A stretch of 64,000 nt of DNA from Branchiostoma belcheri (lineage: Eukaryota > Chordata > Leptocardii > Amphioxiformes > Branchiostomatidae): the NCBI RefSeq assembly GCF_001625305.1, contig NW_017802379.1, positions 6,980,486 to 7,044,485 of the forward strand. The letters run 5' to 3'. The notes beneath the pieces are model-generated. The model was given only the letters and a program-made list of their open reading frames with translations, searched no databases and was not told where the DNA came from. The position numbers were made by a program, and so were the translations under genes. Each line of letters starts with the position of its first letter. Position 1 is the first letter of the stretch. Positions 11,810-24,390 of this stretch are shown in pieces.

Positions 11810-14800
11810 TCAGAGTTTGGCTTGAGGAGTTGCCGTGTTGTTGAACCTATTTAGGGAGAACGGTGTCATGTCGTAAGATGGCTGCTTGTCCATAGCCAGT
11901 TCACACAGTAACTTCCCCACCACTGGGGCCAGCTTAAAGCCATGTCCTGTAAGGTGAGAAGAGAAACAATTGCACAAGTCAGTGAGAGATTGTCACACAT
12001 TCTTACTTAACCTTCTCCCTGCTGCTCAACCTGGTAACCAATAACAAATATGGTGCCTAAAGGCTGCCTTAGCAGGCTGAAGGTTAATCTCAGAATGAAG
12101 GTATAAGACATACATGTATCCAGAGTGACTATTTCTGATGTTTACCTGAGAAGCCGGCCCCTATGATGATGTTCCTGTACTGTGGGTGGCGATCCAGGAT
12201 GAAGTCTTCATCAGGGGTGTTCTACAGAGGAATTCACAAGATAAACACAAACAGTTGTCAGCATACGGTATGACATTGGCATATAAAGAAAAGAGTCATG
12301 TTTTTTGTCTAAAGTATGAACACGAACAGAGAGCTTTCAGTAACATACACCATAATACATCAAATATCAGAAAATGATATCGTTTTTTGTTAAGTGAACA
12401 CAAAACCAGTCAACTGAACATGTGAACTTAAGGTACAAGAAAGCAAGACTTTAAAACCACATCAGTGAATTGACACCTACTAATTATGAGGATTTTACCT
12501 ATGGATTTGTACGTAATACTTAAAGGTTTACTACAATTTGTTACTGTAAATTGGAAATTACTAAATAATACTGAAAACTTACAGTATATATGCAGGACTC
12601 CTGAATAGCTGGAACACTCTCTAACCCAGGGAAGTGTTTCCTGACATAGTCACACATCATCCTCACAATCTCCTGGTTACCTCGACTACCTGCAACACCA
12701 TCTCTGTCATCTGGATCAATCACTGGACCAGAATGGTAGCACAGCTGCAGATAGGAATCAAAACAATGTTACATGTATATATATGGAGTGGACTAATCCT
12801 TTAAACTAAATGCGGTCCTACCCTACCACCCCTGCTACAGTACATGGTCCTGTCCTTAGTGCTGAAATGTGATCCTACCCTACCACCCCTGCTACAGTAC
12901 ATGGTCCTGTCCTTAGTGCTGAAATGTGATCCTACCCTACCACCCATGCTACAGTGCATGGCTCTGTCCTTAGTGCTGAAATGGGATCCTATCCTACATT
13001 GTACCACCCCTGCTACAGTACATGGTCCTGTCCTTAGTGCTGAAATGGGATCCTATCCTACAAACTCTGCTGTAACAGTAAATGGTTCTGTCCTTGGTGC
13101 TTAAACATCAAACTCAAGAGAAGTCCAATAAGACTTGATGTCAATGTATAAAAGTACCTTGAATATTCCGGGATACTCTAAGGAGGGAAGAGCATACACA
13201 TGTGCCGCGTCCATGAAGATAGGGAAACCCTTCTTTGGTGAGTAGGTGCCTGGTCCCTTCTCTCTCCAATACAGTACACTGACACGTGTAGGCTACAAAT
13301 GAACAGAGACATGGGAGATGCTTGTATTACATTTAACAATTGGTCATATGCAAGCATAAGCCATATGTAGATGTTTACTGACTGTGTACAAATTAGTGCT
13401 ATGGAATGACAATACCTTTTCCTGTATTTGTACTTGTACGTTATCTCTTGTTTGTTTAAAGTACGAAAATCACCACCTTAAGAGGTGGGTGGAGCCCCAG
13501 AGGTCCCAACAGTTTGCCCGCCCAGGGCCCTGGTAGGAGGAGAAGTTTGCGTGTCTTGTACATGGACTTGGACGTGTGGAGGGTCACCACATCACCTGGG
13601 TCAATCCGCACCACCTTCTCCTCATCATGTATCCTTCCGCCATACTTCACAAACAGATCCTGGTGCAGGAGAGAAAATAGCTCCAAAAGTCATGTGTGTC
13701 TTAAAGGACCACAGGAAGAATAGTTACATTTTTTAAAAGCTAAGTGTGGATCCCAATAAAGTCACGTCAAGTCAAGTTTACACTTATTGTCTGTTACTTG
13801 GAATTGGTACACAAACATTCTTTAGTGCCAGACTTAGTATTTAGAACTTTAGACCCGTTGCAAGAAAACTATGATTTAATGACAATAGTCAAGGTAGATC
13901 TACAAGCTTTTAGCCTAACTTTCAAGATATTTTTAATGGTTCTATTCCAATAACTTGTCCCTGAACTTAATCAAGGACTTCAAATGCTTTTTAAATGTTT
14001 TTAATTTGTATAAAAATTTAATTGTAAAGGAACTGTACCATCCCATTGTTATGCACAGTTTAATGTCATAGTCTCCATTATACTAACTGACTTTATATAT
14101 TCCAATGAGATAATTTGTTAGTTCTGACCTGGAAGCACCTGAGTGCCTTGTCAGCCTTCAGCACCCCTGCCTCAGGGTCCAGAACTGCTCGGTAGTCTGC
14201 AGGGAAGCTCAGGTTTGGGAATCTCAGCTTCAGGTCATCAGAACTGAGTCTCTCAAACTCACTCCCTGCACCTGACAGACTCCGCTCTGTCTCGGCCAGC
14301 TCCTGGGATGATCCTGGTCCTACCAACATCCCACCAGTTTTTCTGTGAATAAATAGAAGAAATTTTGCTGACTCACAACCCTTAGCGGCTACAACTACAG
14401 CTACAGCTATATGTATTACACTAACTACAACAACAACAACTACTACAGCTATATGTATTACTACAACTACAGCTACATGTATAACTACAACTACAGCTAC
14501 ATGTATACTATAACTACAACTACAACTACACTAACAGCTACATGTATTACTACAACTACAGCTACATGTATTTACAACTACAACTACATGTACATGTATA
14601 ACTACACTACAGCTACACGTATTACAGTACAAGTCACATGCTCAGTTCAGTATGGGTTTGTATCATCTTACAGTGTCAAGATTTAGGCAACAGGGTGTAG
14701 GGCAAATATAGCACTGGATTAAACTAATCCTGAATGTCAATCAGAAGTTAATCCAAAAGTAAGATCAACTGTTTCCACTTCTATGCTTTGCTTTGCATGT

Positions 14801-15569
14801 CTACATTTGGTGCAGATGGGCATTGTAGGATCGGTCTTTAGACATTTGTGTCCACCTTACATGTAGAGCTGTGTGCCTGTTTCCCGCTCCACCTGTTCCC
14901 AGATAGGGTACGCTTCGTTCATCATCCGTGCGTAGTGCTGCTGGACGTACGCCTTTCGGATGATCCGGCTGGCACCGTGGGAGCTCCCTCTACTGTGCGG
15001 CAAGGGGAACTGCAGGGAACAGGTGCGAAAATCCAGCGTCTTGAAAACGTTGTGTAATTTTGGTCTATAATGAAGCTCTAATAGTGTGACAAGATTTCAG
15101 GGAGTGGTCCGGCGTGGTAAAGAATACGCTCAGGGACGGGTCGCTGGTTACTATCTTCAGGACAAGGACGACTCGTACTCGAATATGCCAGTCCCTGTAT
15201 ATGGGCCGTGCTCGGGGCTCATTCATAAACTTTCACCGGCTGAGTATAGTCTTTCTCTTATAAGCCTGCGTTATAAACCTTTTCCGTGTGTTATATATAC
15301 CATTGTACACATTGCGATGTGTCTCAGTTCAACTTTGCGTCCTCGAATATAGCAACCTTAACAATAGATATTTCTTGTACAACATGAATCAGTGTGATAC
15401 TTTGTAGGTGTAAGTACGAGGCTTAATTTTCTCTGCATGTTTCAAGAACGTTTCCTTGCCTTACCTGCTCGATGAGAAGTGTTTTGCAGCCGTTCTTAGC
15501 CAGGTGAAAGGCGGTGGCGGACCCTTCTATCCCCGCCCCCACCACTACTGCGTCCCATACCTCCGCCAT
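11810..15569 (-). CDS. PIPOX: Peroxisomal sarcosine/L-pipecolate oxidase, copy B (eight exons, inverted)
   Basis: Exons in transcript order: 15465-15569, 14861-15009, 14129-14342, 13477-13659, 13158-13292, 12583-12744, 12146-12221, 11810-11946; 386 residues. Exon lengths equal those of copy A except exon 5 (135 versus 141 bp). Conserved: the [10 protein letters not shown] motif, GSSHGASR, the covalent-FAD cysteine (Cys313), GAGFSGHGFK and C-terminal AKL. Exon 6 is identical in protein to A, and exons 3, 4 and 8 differ at 5, 2 and 2 residues, but exon 5 differs at about 16 of 47 positions. Introns 2 and 7 also match A closely, so the duplication is fairly recent. The enzyme is presumably peroxisomal; a changed substrate preference is only inference. 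Confidence 0.92.
12801..13105 (-). repeat. ~58-bp minisatellite in PIPOX-B intron 5
   Basis: About five units with TACATGGTCCTGTCCTTAGTG ... TGAAATGTGATCCTACCC (split here for brevity) run along the + strand. It is the complement of the 8219-8352 array but lies in a different intron, so it is not simply inherited by position from the gene duplication. Confidence 0.85.
14384..14640. repeat. (TACAAC/TACAGC)n low-complexity tract
   Basis: An irregular microsatellite of TACAAC, TACAGC and TACATGTA words lies in PIPOX-B intron 2. An open frame across it encodes only Tyr/Asn/Thr runs and is not a gene. Confidence 0.85.
15139..15257 (+). repeat. Dispersed repeat R1, copy 1
   Basis: It shares GAATATGCCAGTCCCTGTAT and flanking blocks with 16073-16215 and 30758-30912. 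It lies in PIPOX-B intron 1. Confidence 0.65.
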
Positions 15570-16700
15570 CTTGACCTGGACTTTGGCACCGCAAGGACAC
15601 AGCATGTAAATTTTATGGATGACATCCCCCGTAGACTCCGACTCTAATGCGATAGGGCGAAAAAAAACAAGGCAGGCAAAAAAAGAGCCCTACATTTGAC
15701 ATCACAGACTTTCTTCAACAAGAAATTATACCTACATTGTGCTATGTTTTCAATCATTGCACAGATGGTTTTGATTCAGTGGGAACATCACGTATAAAAG
15801 GAATGAAATACATCACTGCATCAAAGTAAAAGACAAAACAAAAAATCAGAGCCTTGACCTCCTCTCTTCATATTTATCTGCCATCCACAATCCGGCATGG
15901 GCCATGGCAACAGACATCTTTGCCCTTTTTCAGCATTTCAGAAGGCAACAATTTTTTTTCAAAATCAGACGAAAATCAATGCGCGCGCTGATGTCATCCA
16001 GAAAAATTACTTGCTGTGGCCTAACTTCCAAGCGCATGTAGGTGCCGACTTTTGAGTTTGAGTCGAGTTGAGGTCACCAGTTATCTCAAGGACGATCGAC
16101 TTGTGCACGAATATGCCAGTCCTACATTTGGGCCGTACTCGGAGTTCATTCACAACGTACAACTTTCACCTACCGAGTAGTCCTAATTGATATGAAATCA
16201 CTATCGGCTGTATGCCATTAAAGCGCAGAGGATAATGTCGCAATGTTTGATGGTGCTATGGTGAGAATAGTCTGGATGTAGGATTTTGTTTTAATTTTTC
16301 GATGTTCAATCCTGTCACAGTTCTGAACTGTACTGTGGTGTGAATCTTTATGTTGAATTTCGGTGCCATGAGCTCTTTAACGCAAGCATTTCACCAGCCA
16401 ATAAGATTGCCCGGTTGCGAATGTAATTAATATGCGTATGCATATTACTTCATTAGACCGTTTGCAACATGTGTTACGCGCAGGTGACACAGGTGAAACC
16501 GTGATGATGGATGGAACCATGGTTCACGTCCACATAGGGGGATTGAATTAGTTATTGCCCCTTAAAAACGAAGAAATTAAATGTAGGATTGTGACCTAAC
16601 ACGTCTTATATATGTTGCCAGGAAAATAAATACTAGGACATCAGCCAGAACTTTACTCGCATCATAGTTTGGGCAGTTACATGAAATTTCTTTCCAGGTG
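15570..16700. other. Upstream flank of PIPOX-B
   Basis: No gene is recognised. It should contain the minus-strand promoter of PIPOX-B, and it carries R1 copy 2. The 5' flank does not match that of PIPOX-A, so the two copies probably have different promoters. Confidence 0.4.
16073..16215 (+). repeat. Dispersed repeat R1, copy 2
   Basis: AGTTATCTCAAGGACGA ... TTGTGCACGAATATGCCAGT matches the copies at 15139 and 30758. Confidence 0.65.
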
Positions 16701-16884
16701 TGACTTCGGGATTTACCTGTAGAAATGAATGGAGCAGTCCGGAGCCGGGCTTTCTTCTCGTGTGCTCCAGTTGTCTGGCATAACAGTCTTCACGTCTGAG
16801 AAGGTAAGTGTTTATGATTTTCTAGCGCGGCGCACCCCTCCCCCAACAACTGTCTTCTCCGTTGAGACGGCGGGCTGACAATTG

Positions 16885-17118
16885 CCTTACCAAAGAGAAT
16901 ATGCGTGCGTTGTATAATTGTAACTCGTGCGTTATATCTGTACAAGTAAACTCGTGCGTTTTCTTGTATTCTTGTAGTATGTGCGCTGACGTAGTGTTGT
17001 GCCTTACCAAAGAGAAGATGCGTGCGTTGTATAATTGTAACTCGTGCGTTATATATGTACAAGTAAACTCGTGCGTTTTCTTGTATTCTTGTAGTATGTG
17101 CGCTGACGTTGTGTCGTG
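16885..17118. repeat. 117-bp tandem duplication
   Basis: Units 16885-17001 and 17002-17118 are nearly identical (CCTTACCAAAGAGAA ... GTGCGCTGACGT). Each also contains repeated CTCGTGCGTT words. Confidence 0.85.
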
Positions 17119-17358
17119 CGATGTATACTTGTAATTCGTGCTTTTTATATAGTGTCGGATTCGTGCATTGACGTTGTATAGAGTATTAGAGCCTAGTACA
17201 GTGTAATTCGGAATTCTCTTTGAGTTGAGGCGACGGCGCTAAAGCTTGCGGCGCGGAAAACATTGTAACTTGACTTGTTGTATGAATCAGTGTCATGTAC
17301 TATGTCAAAATCCATAGAATTCCCAAGACTTTCTCTTTGGAATTGGATGGGTGACCGT

Positions 17359-17397
17359 GTAAGGAATGTCACGTGAATGGTTCGCGACATTCCTTAC
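17359..17397. repeat. Perfect 12-bp hairpin
   Basis: GTAAGGAATGTC (17359-17370) and GACATTCCTTAC (17386-17397) pair around a 15-base loop. Confidence 0.6.
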
Positions 17398-19310
17398 TAT
17401 GTTACACGAGTTAGACTTATTTTAGCGGTGGCATTTCACGTGGTTGCTTTTGTGATTTAGATTTAGTAACAGAATTTAAGGGGCATCTCGCGACGTTGTG
17501 TGTGGTATATATGAATGTAAACGTTGTATAGTTTTAAGCGCTTTTGAAAATTATTTGCGAAGATCATTGAGTTTTTAAATGCCCACGTGCAGCGCGGTTA
17601 CAAAAATATCACTGTGAGCAACAATGTAGTGGTGTCGTTCTTTTGTAGTGGTGTCGTTCTTTTGCAAACACTCGCACACACTTACACAAACATGTTGTAG
17701 AATTTCAGTTAGAACCCATGTGAATTGGCACCGCTAAAATCCATAAGAATTCCAAAGACGTGCACTTAGGAATTTGATGGATATTAAATATTAGTTGCAA
17801 GGTTTTATTTAGAATCCATTGATGGATTCTAATGATTTGTTTAGAACCCAGTGATGGATTTTTATGTAGGAACTTTTGTGAAATCTACACAAGATTTCTT
17901 ACATCTCTACTACTCTTCACTAGTATATTCAGTTGTCCAATATGCGTTATTAACATGTTTTCCTTCCTCCCATGCCTAAAAGGGGGGTCAAACTTGTTAA
18001 CGTAGTTTTCCTGGGGTTAGGCCCAACTCATGACTTGCTTTTCTGTTTTCCCCATTTGGGAAGGGATGGGTAGATGGGTAATGTGTTTGTAGATAATGTA
18101 ATACAGTTTTGTTGAATAATACGCGAACGTTAAGGACTGATAACGTCTGTTAGGCTCGTACCGAACCCCCGGGGTGCCTTATGGGTGTAAGTTGTACAGT
18201 AGTTACTTTAATTTCCCTAGCCCCCCCCCCACGTGGCTATATCGTACCTATATGCTACTGCTTGTTTGTTACCCACGCACGCACAACAAGTCAAATTGTT
18301 AAGTGATGTTCTACTCTGTACTTGAGCAATTGTAACCATTTGTACATTGAATAAAGTACTGTACAATACAAAACAATCGCAGTGTTGGTTGTTCTTGGTG
18401 GTTCTTTCTTCGCACACACACAGTAAATTACTTTGCAAAGTGAGAAGACACAAAATAAGTTTGCAATGCACATGTCTAATATGTAATATAGTATAGCTTG
18501 CAAAAATACTGAATCAGAATTTGTTTCATGCCATTCTTTTCTGTTTCAGGGTCGCTTCATTTCCATCGATTAGTCCACCACCGAGTCAAGTTCATCCGAG
18601 AATAACGGACTGGTTGGCAAGACGATGGCACAATGACTAAATGATAATGAGTGAATCTCTATGTAATGCTCCTTGTCTTTCTTGTATGTTAAACTTTGTG
18701 TATCCAGTACAGGGTAGGCATAAATGTTTGGTATCGCTTGGGTCTCCCAGGATAGGTGGAATCAAGACGTATTTTGTATCCTATACTTGCCGTTAACGTG
18801 TGTCATTCTTTATTTCTTCCAACTTTACAGTTTACACCTTAATCTGGCCAAAGAACGAGAGGTTCTACCAACCCGAAGACATCTCCTTACTGAAGCAACT
18901 GACTGCCAGAAGGAACTAACTGCAATTGCACCTGGCTCAATGGTTCTGAAGACTCTGCTTGATGAAAGACGAAAGTACCAGGACAGGACTGCAGCTGTTC
19001 AATGAATAGATTTGTGGGGTGCTCCTCATATATGTAAAGTAAATGTTCTAGTTTCCCTTCCCTGTACAGGGTAGGGAAATACTAAGTCGTCAGGTTCCCA
19101 TAGTAGTATTTAAGTACAGTACTAAGTGCGAGTCAAGGTGACTTTGCTTTCAACTAAACCTTCTTCCTGTTGTTTCTGTTCTTACAACACAGGCCCCCCT
19201 CCCCCATGTACTGGAAGACTGTCTTCTCCTATGATATCCTATAGACCGGCTGGTAGAAGGACGTGGATTGTCTCCTGGTTACCACTGCGCCAAAGATCAG
19301 TCTGTATCAA

Positions 19311-19394
19311 AAATGGATGGATGGATGGATGAATGAAAGATGGATAAATGGATGGCCGCAAATGAACGAATGAATGAATAAACGAATGAATGGA
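19311..19394. repeat. (GGAT/GAAT)n microsatellite
   Basis: Tetranucleotide GGAT, GAAT and GAAC words run in tandem. Confidence 0.8.
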
Positions 19395-20921
19395 TCCGGA
19401 GTGTATTGTTTTTGTATCATGCTCCTTGTGTAAAGTACATGGTGCAGTTTGTGCTCCAGTGCATTGTTGTAAAATACCTTAATGTCTTATCATCCAAAGA
19501 TTAATCATGCCTCCTTCTTCCATTTCTTATAGCACTACAGGTGCATCACGAACGGGAAGTCTTGAGTGAGGACATCAGCGATGTCAACACGGGAGACGAT
19601 GGGTTCATCTCCACTCGTCTCTGTCCTCCATCAGTGAGCGTAGTTCTGCTGTGGTGATGTTTCTGAGTCCAGCAGCCTACTTCAGTGTGTCGATGAAGGT
19701 GCTGATCTTTTTATTACTAGAATTTCACTCGGTTCTTGCCTTACTGCACGTCTCTTGTTTTGTCTCCACGATTCAGGTATAGCTGCTAAATTGTTTAACT
19801 GTAAAGTAAAAGACATTAATTTTGTTCTTTGCAAATTGTTGCTTCGCTATAGCCTTCCTGTGAGTTTTGTCAGGTCATGTTTGTTAATTCTTTGTACCTT
19901 TTTTGTTTTTATGTTTGTCCAATAATACAGATGACGCCCGTGACTACCATCGTACTTTGCTGGGTGAACATCGCCAGTGAACATCAGGACCAAAAGAAAA
20001 TAATCTATGGTCCATGGAATGTGTTGTCCATTTAATGATGCTGTTTATGTGAAGAATTCATTGTATTTCATATTGTTTTGTCTGTTGACACGGACGGTAT
20101 AGATGGGATGGGTGGTAGACGGACTAGGACTTAGCGTTAAACGATTTGGGTCCTAGGCACTAGTGGTGAAATTAGCGCACAAGTAGTTTTGGCAAACCGA
20201 CGCTCATCCTGACACAACTGCCGGTAGTTTAATCTTAATATATTTTCTTAAGAGTACACTCGGCTCAGGTATGTAACGAAGAAAGACACAATTCGATTTT
20301 AAAAGATTGTGAACAGTGAAGAAAAATGAGGCTTAACAAGACTAAATTAGACAGTCCTAATCCATAACTGTAGTCAGGACTTAATCAATAAACAAATTGG
20401 AACATTAGATAGGCAGGGACAAAAAAAAAACTTAGCAAGACAGGGCAACAAATAACTTTGCCTTCATCACTTCTGGCTGTTCACATTCCGTTCCAACATC
20501 ATGAATTTTCGAATTACAAAACAACTGTAAGCTGAGTGAAACTCTCTGAACCTTTCTGCTTTGTCGTCATTATATGGAGACTGTGAGTGGCTGTTGTCAG
20601 GATGGCGTCTCAATTTACCTCGGCAATGGAGGCAACACCTTGACGCGGTGCCGGGGCTTCTTGTACCAAGTTTGCCTCTAGCAAATTATTGTTCACGTAC
20701 GACTGACTCCCAGTGTGGTCACTTTTTTCTTAGCTTAACCTTTTGCTTTGAGTATCTACCCAAAACAGTTACTATCTGGACTTGACCTTCGATACAACAT
20801 TGCATTAAGTTGGGGCATCTATGTTTATCATTTTGTTACATATGTATTTTCATCTGTACTTCCTTTATATTGGATTCACGTTTAGCATCAAAAAAGTTCA
20901 TCTATGTTGGTATTATGACAA

Positions 20922-21019
20922 AAAGGGCTAAACGTAGACCAACACTGAGTAAATTGGGACTTACCCTAATTTGGGAAACTCCCAATTTACTCAGTGTTGG
21001 TCTGGACGTTTAGCCCTTA
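20922..21019. repeat. Palindrome P1 (arms ~38 bp)
   Basis: The left arm (20922-20959) and right arm (20980-21019) are near-perfect inverted copies, sharing CCAACACTGAGTAAATTGGG, with a 20-base spacer. Confidence 0.85.
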
Positions 21020-23239
21020 TTGTACATGGATTCACTTTTGTTAATTTATCCTCCGAGTACTGTTCATATAATTGTAGTATGTATATATTCATGTATACAA
21101 TTGATATACCATGACAACATGCTATTTTGTATGTCTGCAATGTTGGTATGGAAATAAAGAATTGAGTGCGCTACCACTTTGTGTTGTACTTTGTGAATCA
21201 TGTACTATAAAGAAGTGTAAGGTTTGGTGGTATAGCTTGGTATCTTAGCATCTATATATCTTAACATAGAGAGAGATTCCCAAACAGATTACTTATGCTG
21301 AGCCGTGTTTATTACTCCGTATGTTAACTCTATATGAACAGATACATGGTCTAACAGTTCACAGGGAGTTTAGCACTTAAATATACAGAGAGTTACCAAT
21401 GGTCTAAGATAACACAGATAAGGTACTTATCTACAGAGCTACAACTACTCATGTACTCGTATCTGTATGTGTGAAATGTTCTTCCATAGTTTTCCTATTA
21501 TATTGAAATACTATTCCAAAGAACATGTAGCACGTACAGATTTAGGTTGTACGGTTTTATAAATCATCTTCAACAACATTACACCACACACATTGAACTG
21601 CTAACATACACTGCAGATAGAGAAACACTATCTACAACTTTAGGGTATGTGAATTCCAGTGGCAGTAATACAGACTTTGTCATCTAGAAAGTTCAGAGTT
21701 ATTAGATGTTTGATTCTGCAGGTTTAATATGAGTATACCCGGTAGTATGAAGATATGTAATCTCCAAGATATGTAATATCCTATAGTGGTAAAAGACAGT
21801 ATCAAATTGGCCAGGCAGTATCCATTGGCTAGAGAGTCCATACGCCACAAGGGTGTCTTTTGCCACGCTAGAATCTGCTTGGAGATAAGAAGAATTATGC
21901 TGCTAGAAACGAGCCTGAGCCATAGAACAGGAAAAGGTGCAAAGCTATAGTTTAACATGAAAGGTAGTCCTCGGAGCTCTCCAGACAAACAACGCAGACA
22001 CGCCAAAAACAATACCTCCATTTTTCATGGAGGTAACAAATGGCGATGTTGTGGTGCTGGTTTTGAATCCCTAGCAGGTCTGTATCCTATATAGATAAAT
22101 TCAACTAAATTCTCAGGGGAGACAATTACATATAGTTACACCCTTATAGTTACTGCATGCATATATTCTGTACGCAAGATGACGTTATCCACACACGTAA
22201 TAGCTTTGTTAGATCTTTAGTTGTAGAAGACCATAAAAGTCCCTGTACTTTTTGTTGTGTCCATAAAGAATCTTTATAAGACATAAAATTTCTACCATCC
22301 CAACAGCAGAGATTTCTTTATGTATCTTTAAGCTTATGGTCGACAATCAGCAAATAGTTTACTATCTATTATATCTAGTGTGTACAGAGGCATACCAATT
22401 TCAGCACTAGGGACAGGACCCATGTAGTGCAGCAAGTACATGTTAAGTTTCATCCAACATTGAATTGGTATCATAGACAGAATTAGTATTTTGACTGATA
22501 GTAAGAGAATACCTTTGAAAGGTTCTGAGGTTTTCACAATCATGATGTTCCCTATTCATTTTCGCATTTCATCTGGAACGGTCCAGATATTAGGATCCAA
22601 TGATATATTTTATCCTCTTCCTGTGCCCTACCCGAATCAGGAATCTAAAATGTGAAATATCCCGTCACCAAGTTTACACTCGCCACAAAACACAGAGCCA
22701 AAAAAGCTACGCAGTCAAAATACGATTGCGCCATTAGTCCAAGGATTACGGCGAAAGCTGTTCAAAATCTGAGCCTGAAACTTACCAAATGTTTTGAGAT
22801 GCTTGATCGAATTTTTTTTTTTTTATCCTTCAGTCAGGTGTAACTTTATGGCAACTTTATTCTTTGAGTAATTGTAATATCCATGGCCCAGAATGTTCCT
22901 TTAAGTTCTAAATCCATGAAAGATAATATCGAATTTTGCCTTATTTTCAAAGCAAATTGTGTTTGGCCTTAATTTACCTAAAATTGTATGTTTCTCTTTC
23001 GCTATCGAAAATGCCTAAAATGTAGGTCAAACACAATCAAGATTATATATGATATTTTGCTATGCAGATGATTTGAAAAAAGGGCATTGATAGGCATTCC
23101 ATTGACTTTTAAACAATTGCAACATGTGTAAACTTGTGTGAGGACACTTTTATTTTCATTGTCAATGTAGGAAAACCAATTGTACAATGTTTTATCACTC
23201 AGGTGTCAGATCATGGAGATAGAAAAGGTTGATCAGCTC
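21020..23239. other. AT-rich stretch without a supported gene
   Basis: Short frames only. A single copy of the dispersed core TTTCAGCACTAGGGACAGGA lies at about 22399-22418. Confidence 0.4.
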
Positions 23240-23405
23240 AAAAAGTTTGAATTGTTGCAAGTACATTAACAGAGTTTGAGTCTATATCGCTGCATGATAA
23301 AACACAATTCCTGTTTTCAGCATGTTCTATATATCCACTTCTTGTCCCTGGGCTTAGCCTGGAGGAGGAACTTCTGTCCCAGGGTTCAAACTTACACATG
23401 CCTCA
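23240..23405 (+). repeat. Direct repeat D, copy 1 (uninterrupted)
   Basis: GAATTGTTGCAAGTACATTAA to ACTTACACATGCCT (each shown only in part) matches 23750-24130. Here it lacks the fold-back insertion present in copy 2. Confidence 0.75.
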
Positions 23406-23749
23406 AGTTTTGAAGTCAATTGTTGCAACTACATTTAGCATAGATAGCTTTAAAGGGCAGTTTAAAAATAGATATCATTAAAATTGTGTAAATATAGGGA
23501 AAGAACTTTTGAGTGAATAATGTGAGGAAGTAAAATAGTGTAGTTTTGTTTCGCTGATTTCTTTGAAGTCATGTAGACTCCAGACTTTGTTATCACTGTT
23601 GATGAACTTGCAGCAACACTATTACCTTCTGTTGCAAAATTCAGGTCTCGTGTCGTGTTCTCGTGTCGTGTCTCGTTCAAGTTTGACGGCGATGTTTTAT
23701 GCTGACAGACTTTATTTGATGAGCTTGAGACTAGGCCTGGATTTTGGAG

Positions 23750-24130
23750 CAGAGTTTTGAATTGTTGCAAGTACGTAAACAGTGGTAACAAAAGTTTGAT
23801 AGGAGGTTTCTATCACTGCATGACAAAACATAATTCCTCTCTTTCTATATGTTCTTACCTTGGTGCCAGACTCGTTTCGGGCTGCTAGCTGTTCCCCTTT
23901 TGGCAGCCAGAAGCCCTTCACCTGCCTGTGTAAGTTACTGCTACGGGCTAGACTTCCCCTTAGCGGTAATTTAGACAGACGGGCAAAGGGCTTCTGGCTG
24001 CCTAAGAGAAACATCCCGAAACGAGTCTGGCACCCAGGGTAGTATGTTCTATGCTTCCACTTCTTGTCCCTGGGCTTAGCCTGGAGGAGGAACTTCTGTC
24101 TTATGGTTCAAACTTACACATGCCTTGACT
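23750..24130 (+). repeat. Direct repeat D, copy 2 (interrupted by P2)
   Basis: It repeats copy 1, including CACTTCTTGTCCCTGGGCTT, but is split by the 187-bp palindromic element at 23856-24042. Confidence 0.75.
23856..24042. mobile_element. Fold-back element P2 with 8-bp target duplication
   Basis: The ends are inverted: TTGGTGCCAGACTCGTTTCG and CGAAACGAGTCTGGCACCCA, and inner arms GGCAGCCAGAAGCCCTT/AAGGGCTTCTGGCTGCC also pair. TATGTTCT flanks it at 23848-23855 and 24043-24050, and the uninterrupted direct repeat at 23240-23405 shows the empty form. Eight-base duplications are typical of hAT-type transposition. Confidence 0.8.
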
Positions 24131-24390
24131 CTGTGTAGTAGACTTGTTGACGGACAACTTTGTCCGTCATCAGGCCTACTACGCTAACGGAGAGGGGCTT
24201 GGTGTATTTTTGTTAGCCTGGCCCAGAGGTTTTCTCCTCCAGGCTTCGACGCTAGGTTTGGTTGCTTGATATGTATATAGGCCTGTTTAAGTTCACTCAC
24301 ACATTCTGTCACACTTTTCCAACAAAAAACTTGACACCTTTACTTAGTTAATCGTTATTGTGTAATTTGCAGGTTTAATTCCCCCAAAAT

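Larger units (their letters stand above)
16704..20060 (+). ncRNA. Possible multi-exon noncoding transcript
   Basis: Several splice-like junctions line up on the + strand: a donor GAGAAG|GTAAGT near 16800; acceptors TTTCAG near 18550 and TTTACAG near 18830; and ACAG near 19192, 19545 and 19930. The segments after them have low repeat content but carry stops in most frames. The best peptide fragments (for example LAKEREVLPTRRHLLTEA near 18850, and HHEREVLSEDISD near 19550) match no family I know. A noncoding RNA, a decayed gene or a transposon remnant are all possible. Confidence 0.22.

Noticed and set aside
13485-13736. Plus-strand open frames across the PIPOX-B exons
   Set aside because: They are antisense shadows of real minus-strand exons.
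14411-14686. Tyr/Asn/Thr-rich open frame
   Set aside because: It is produced by the TACAAC/TACAGC microsatellite.
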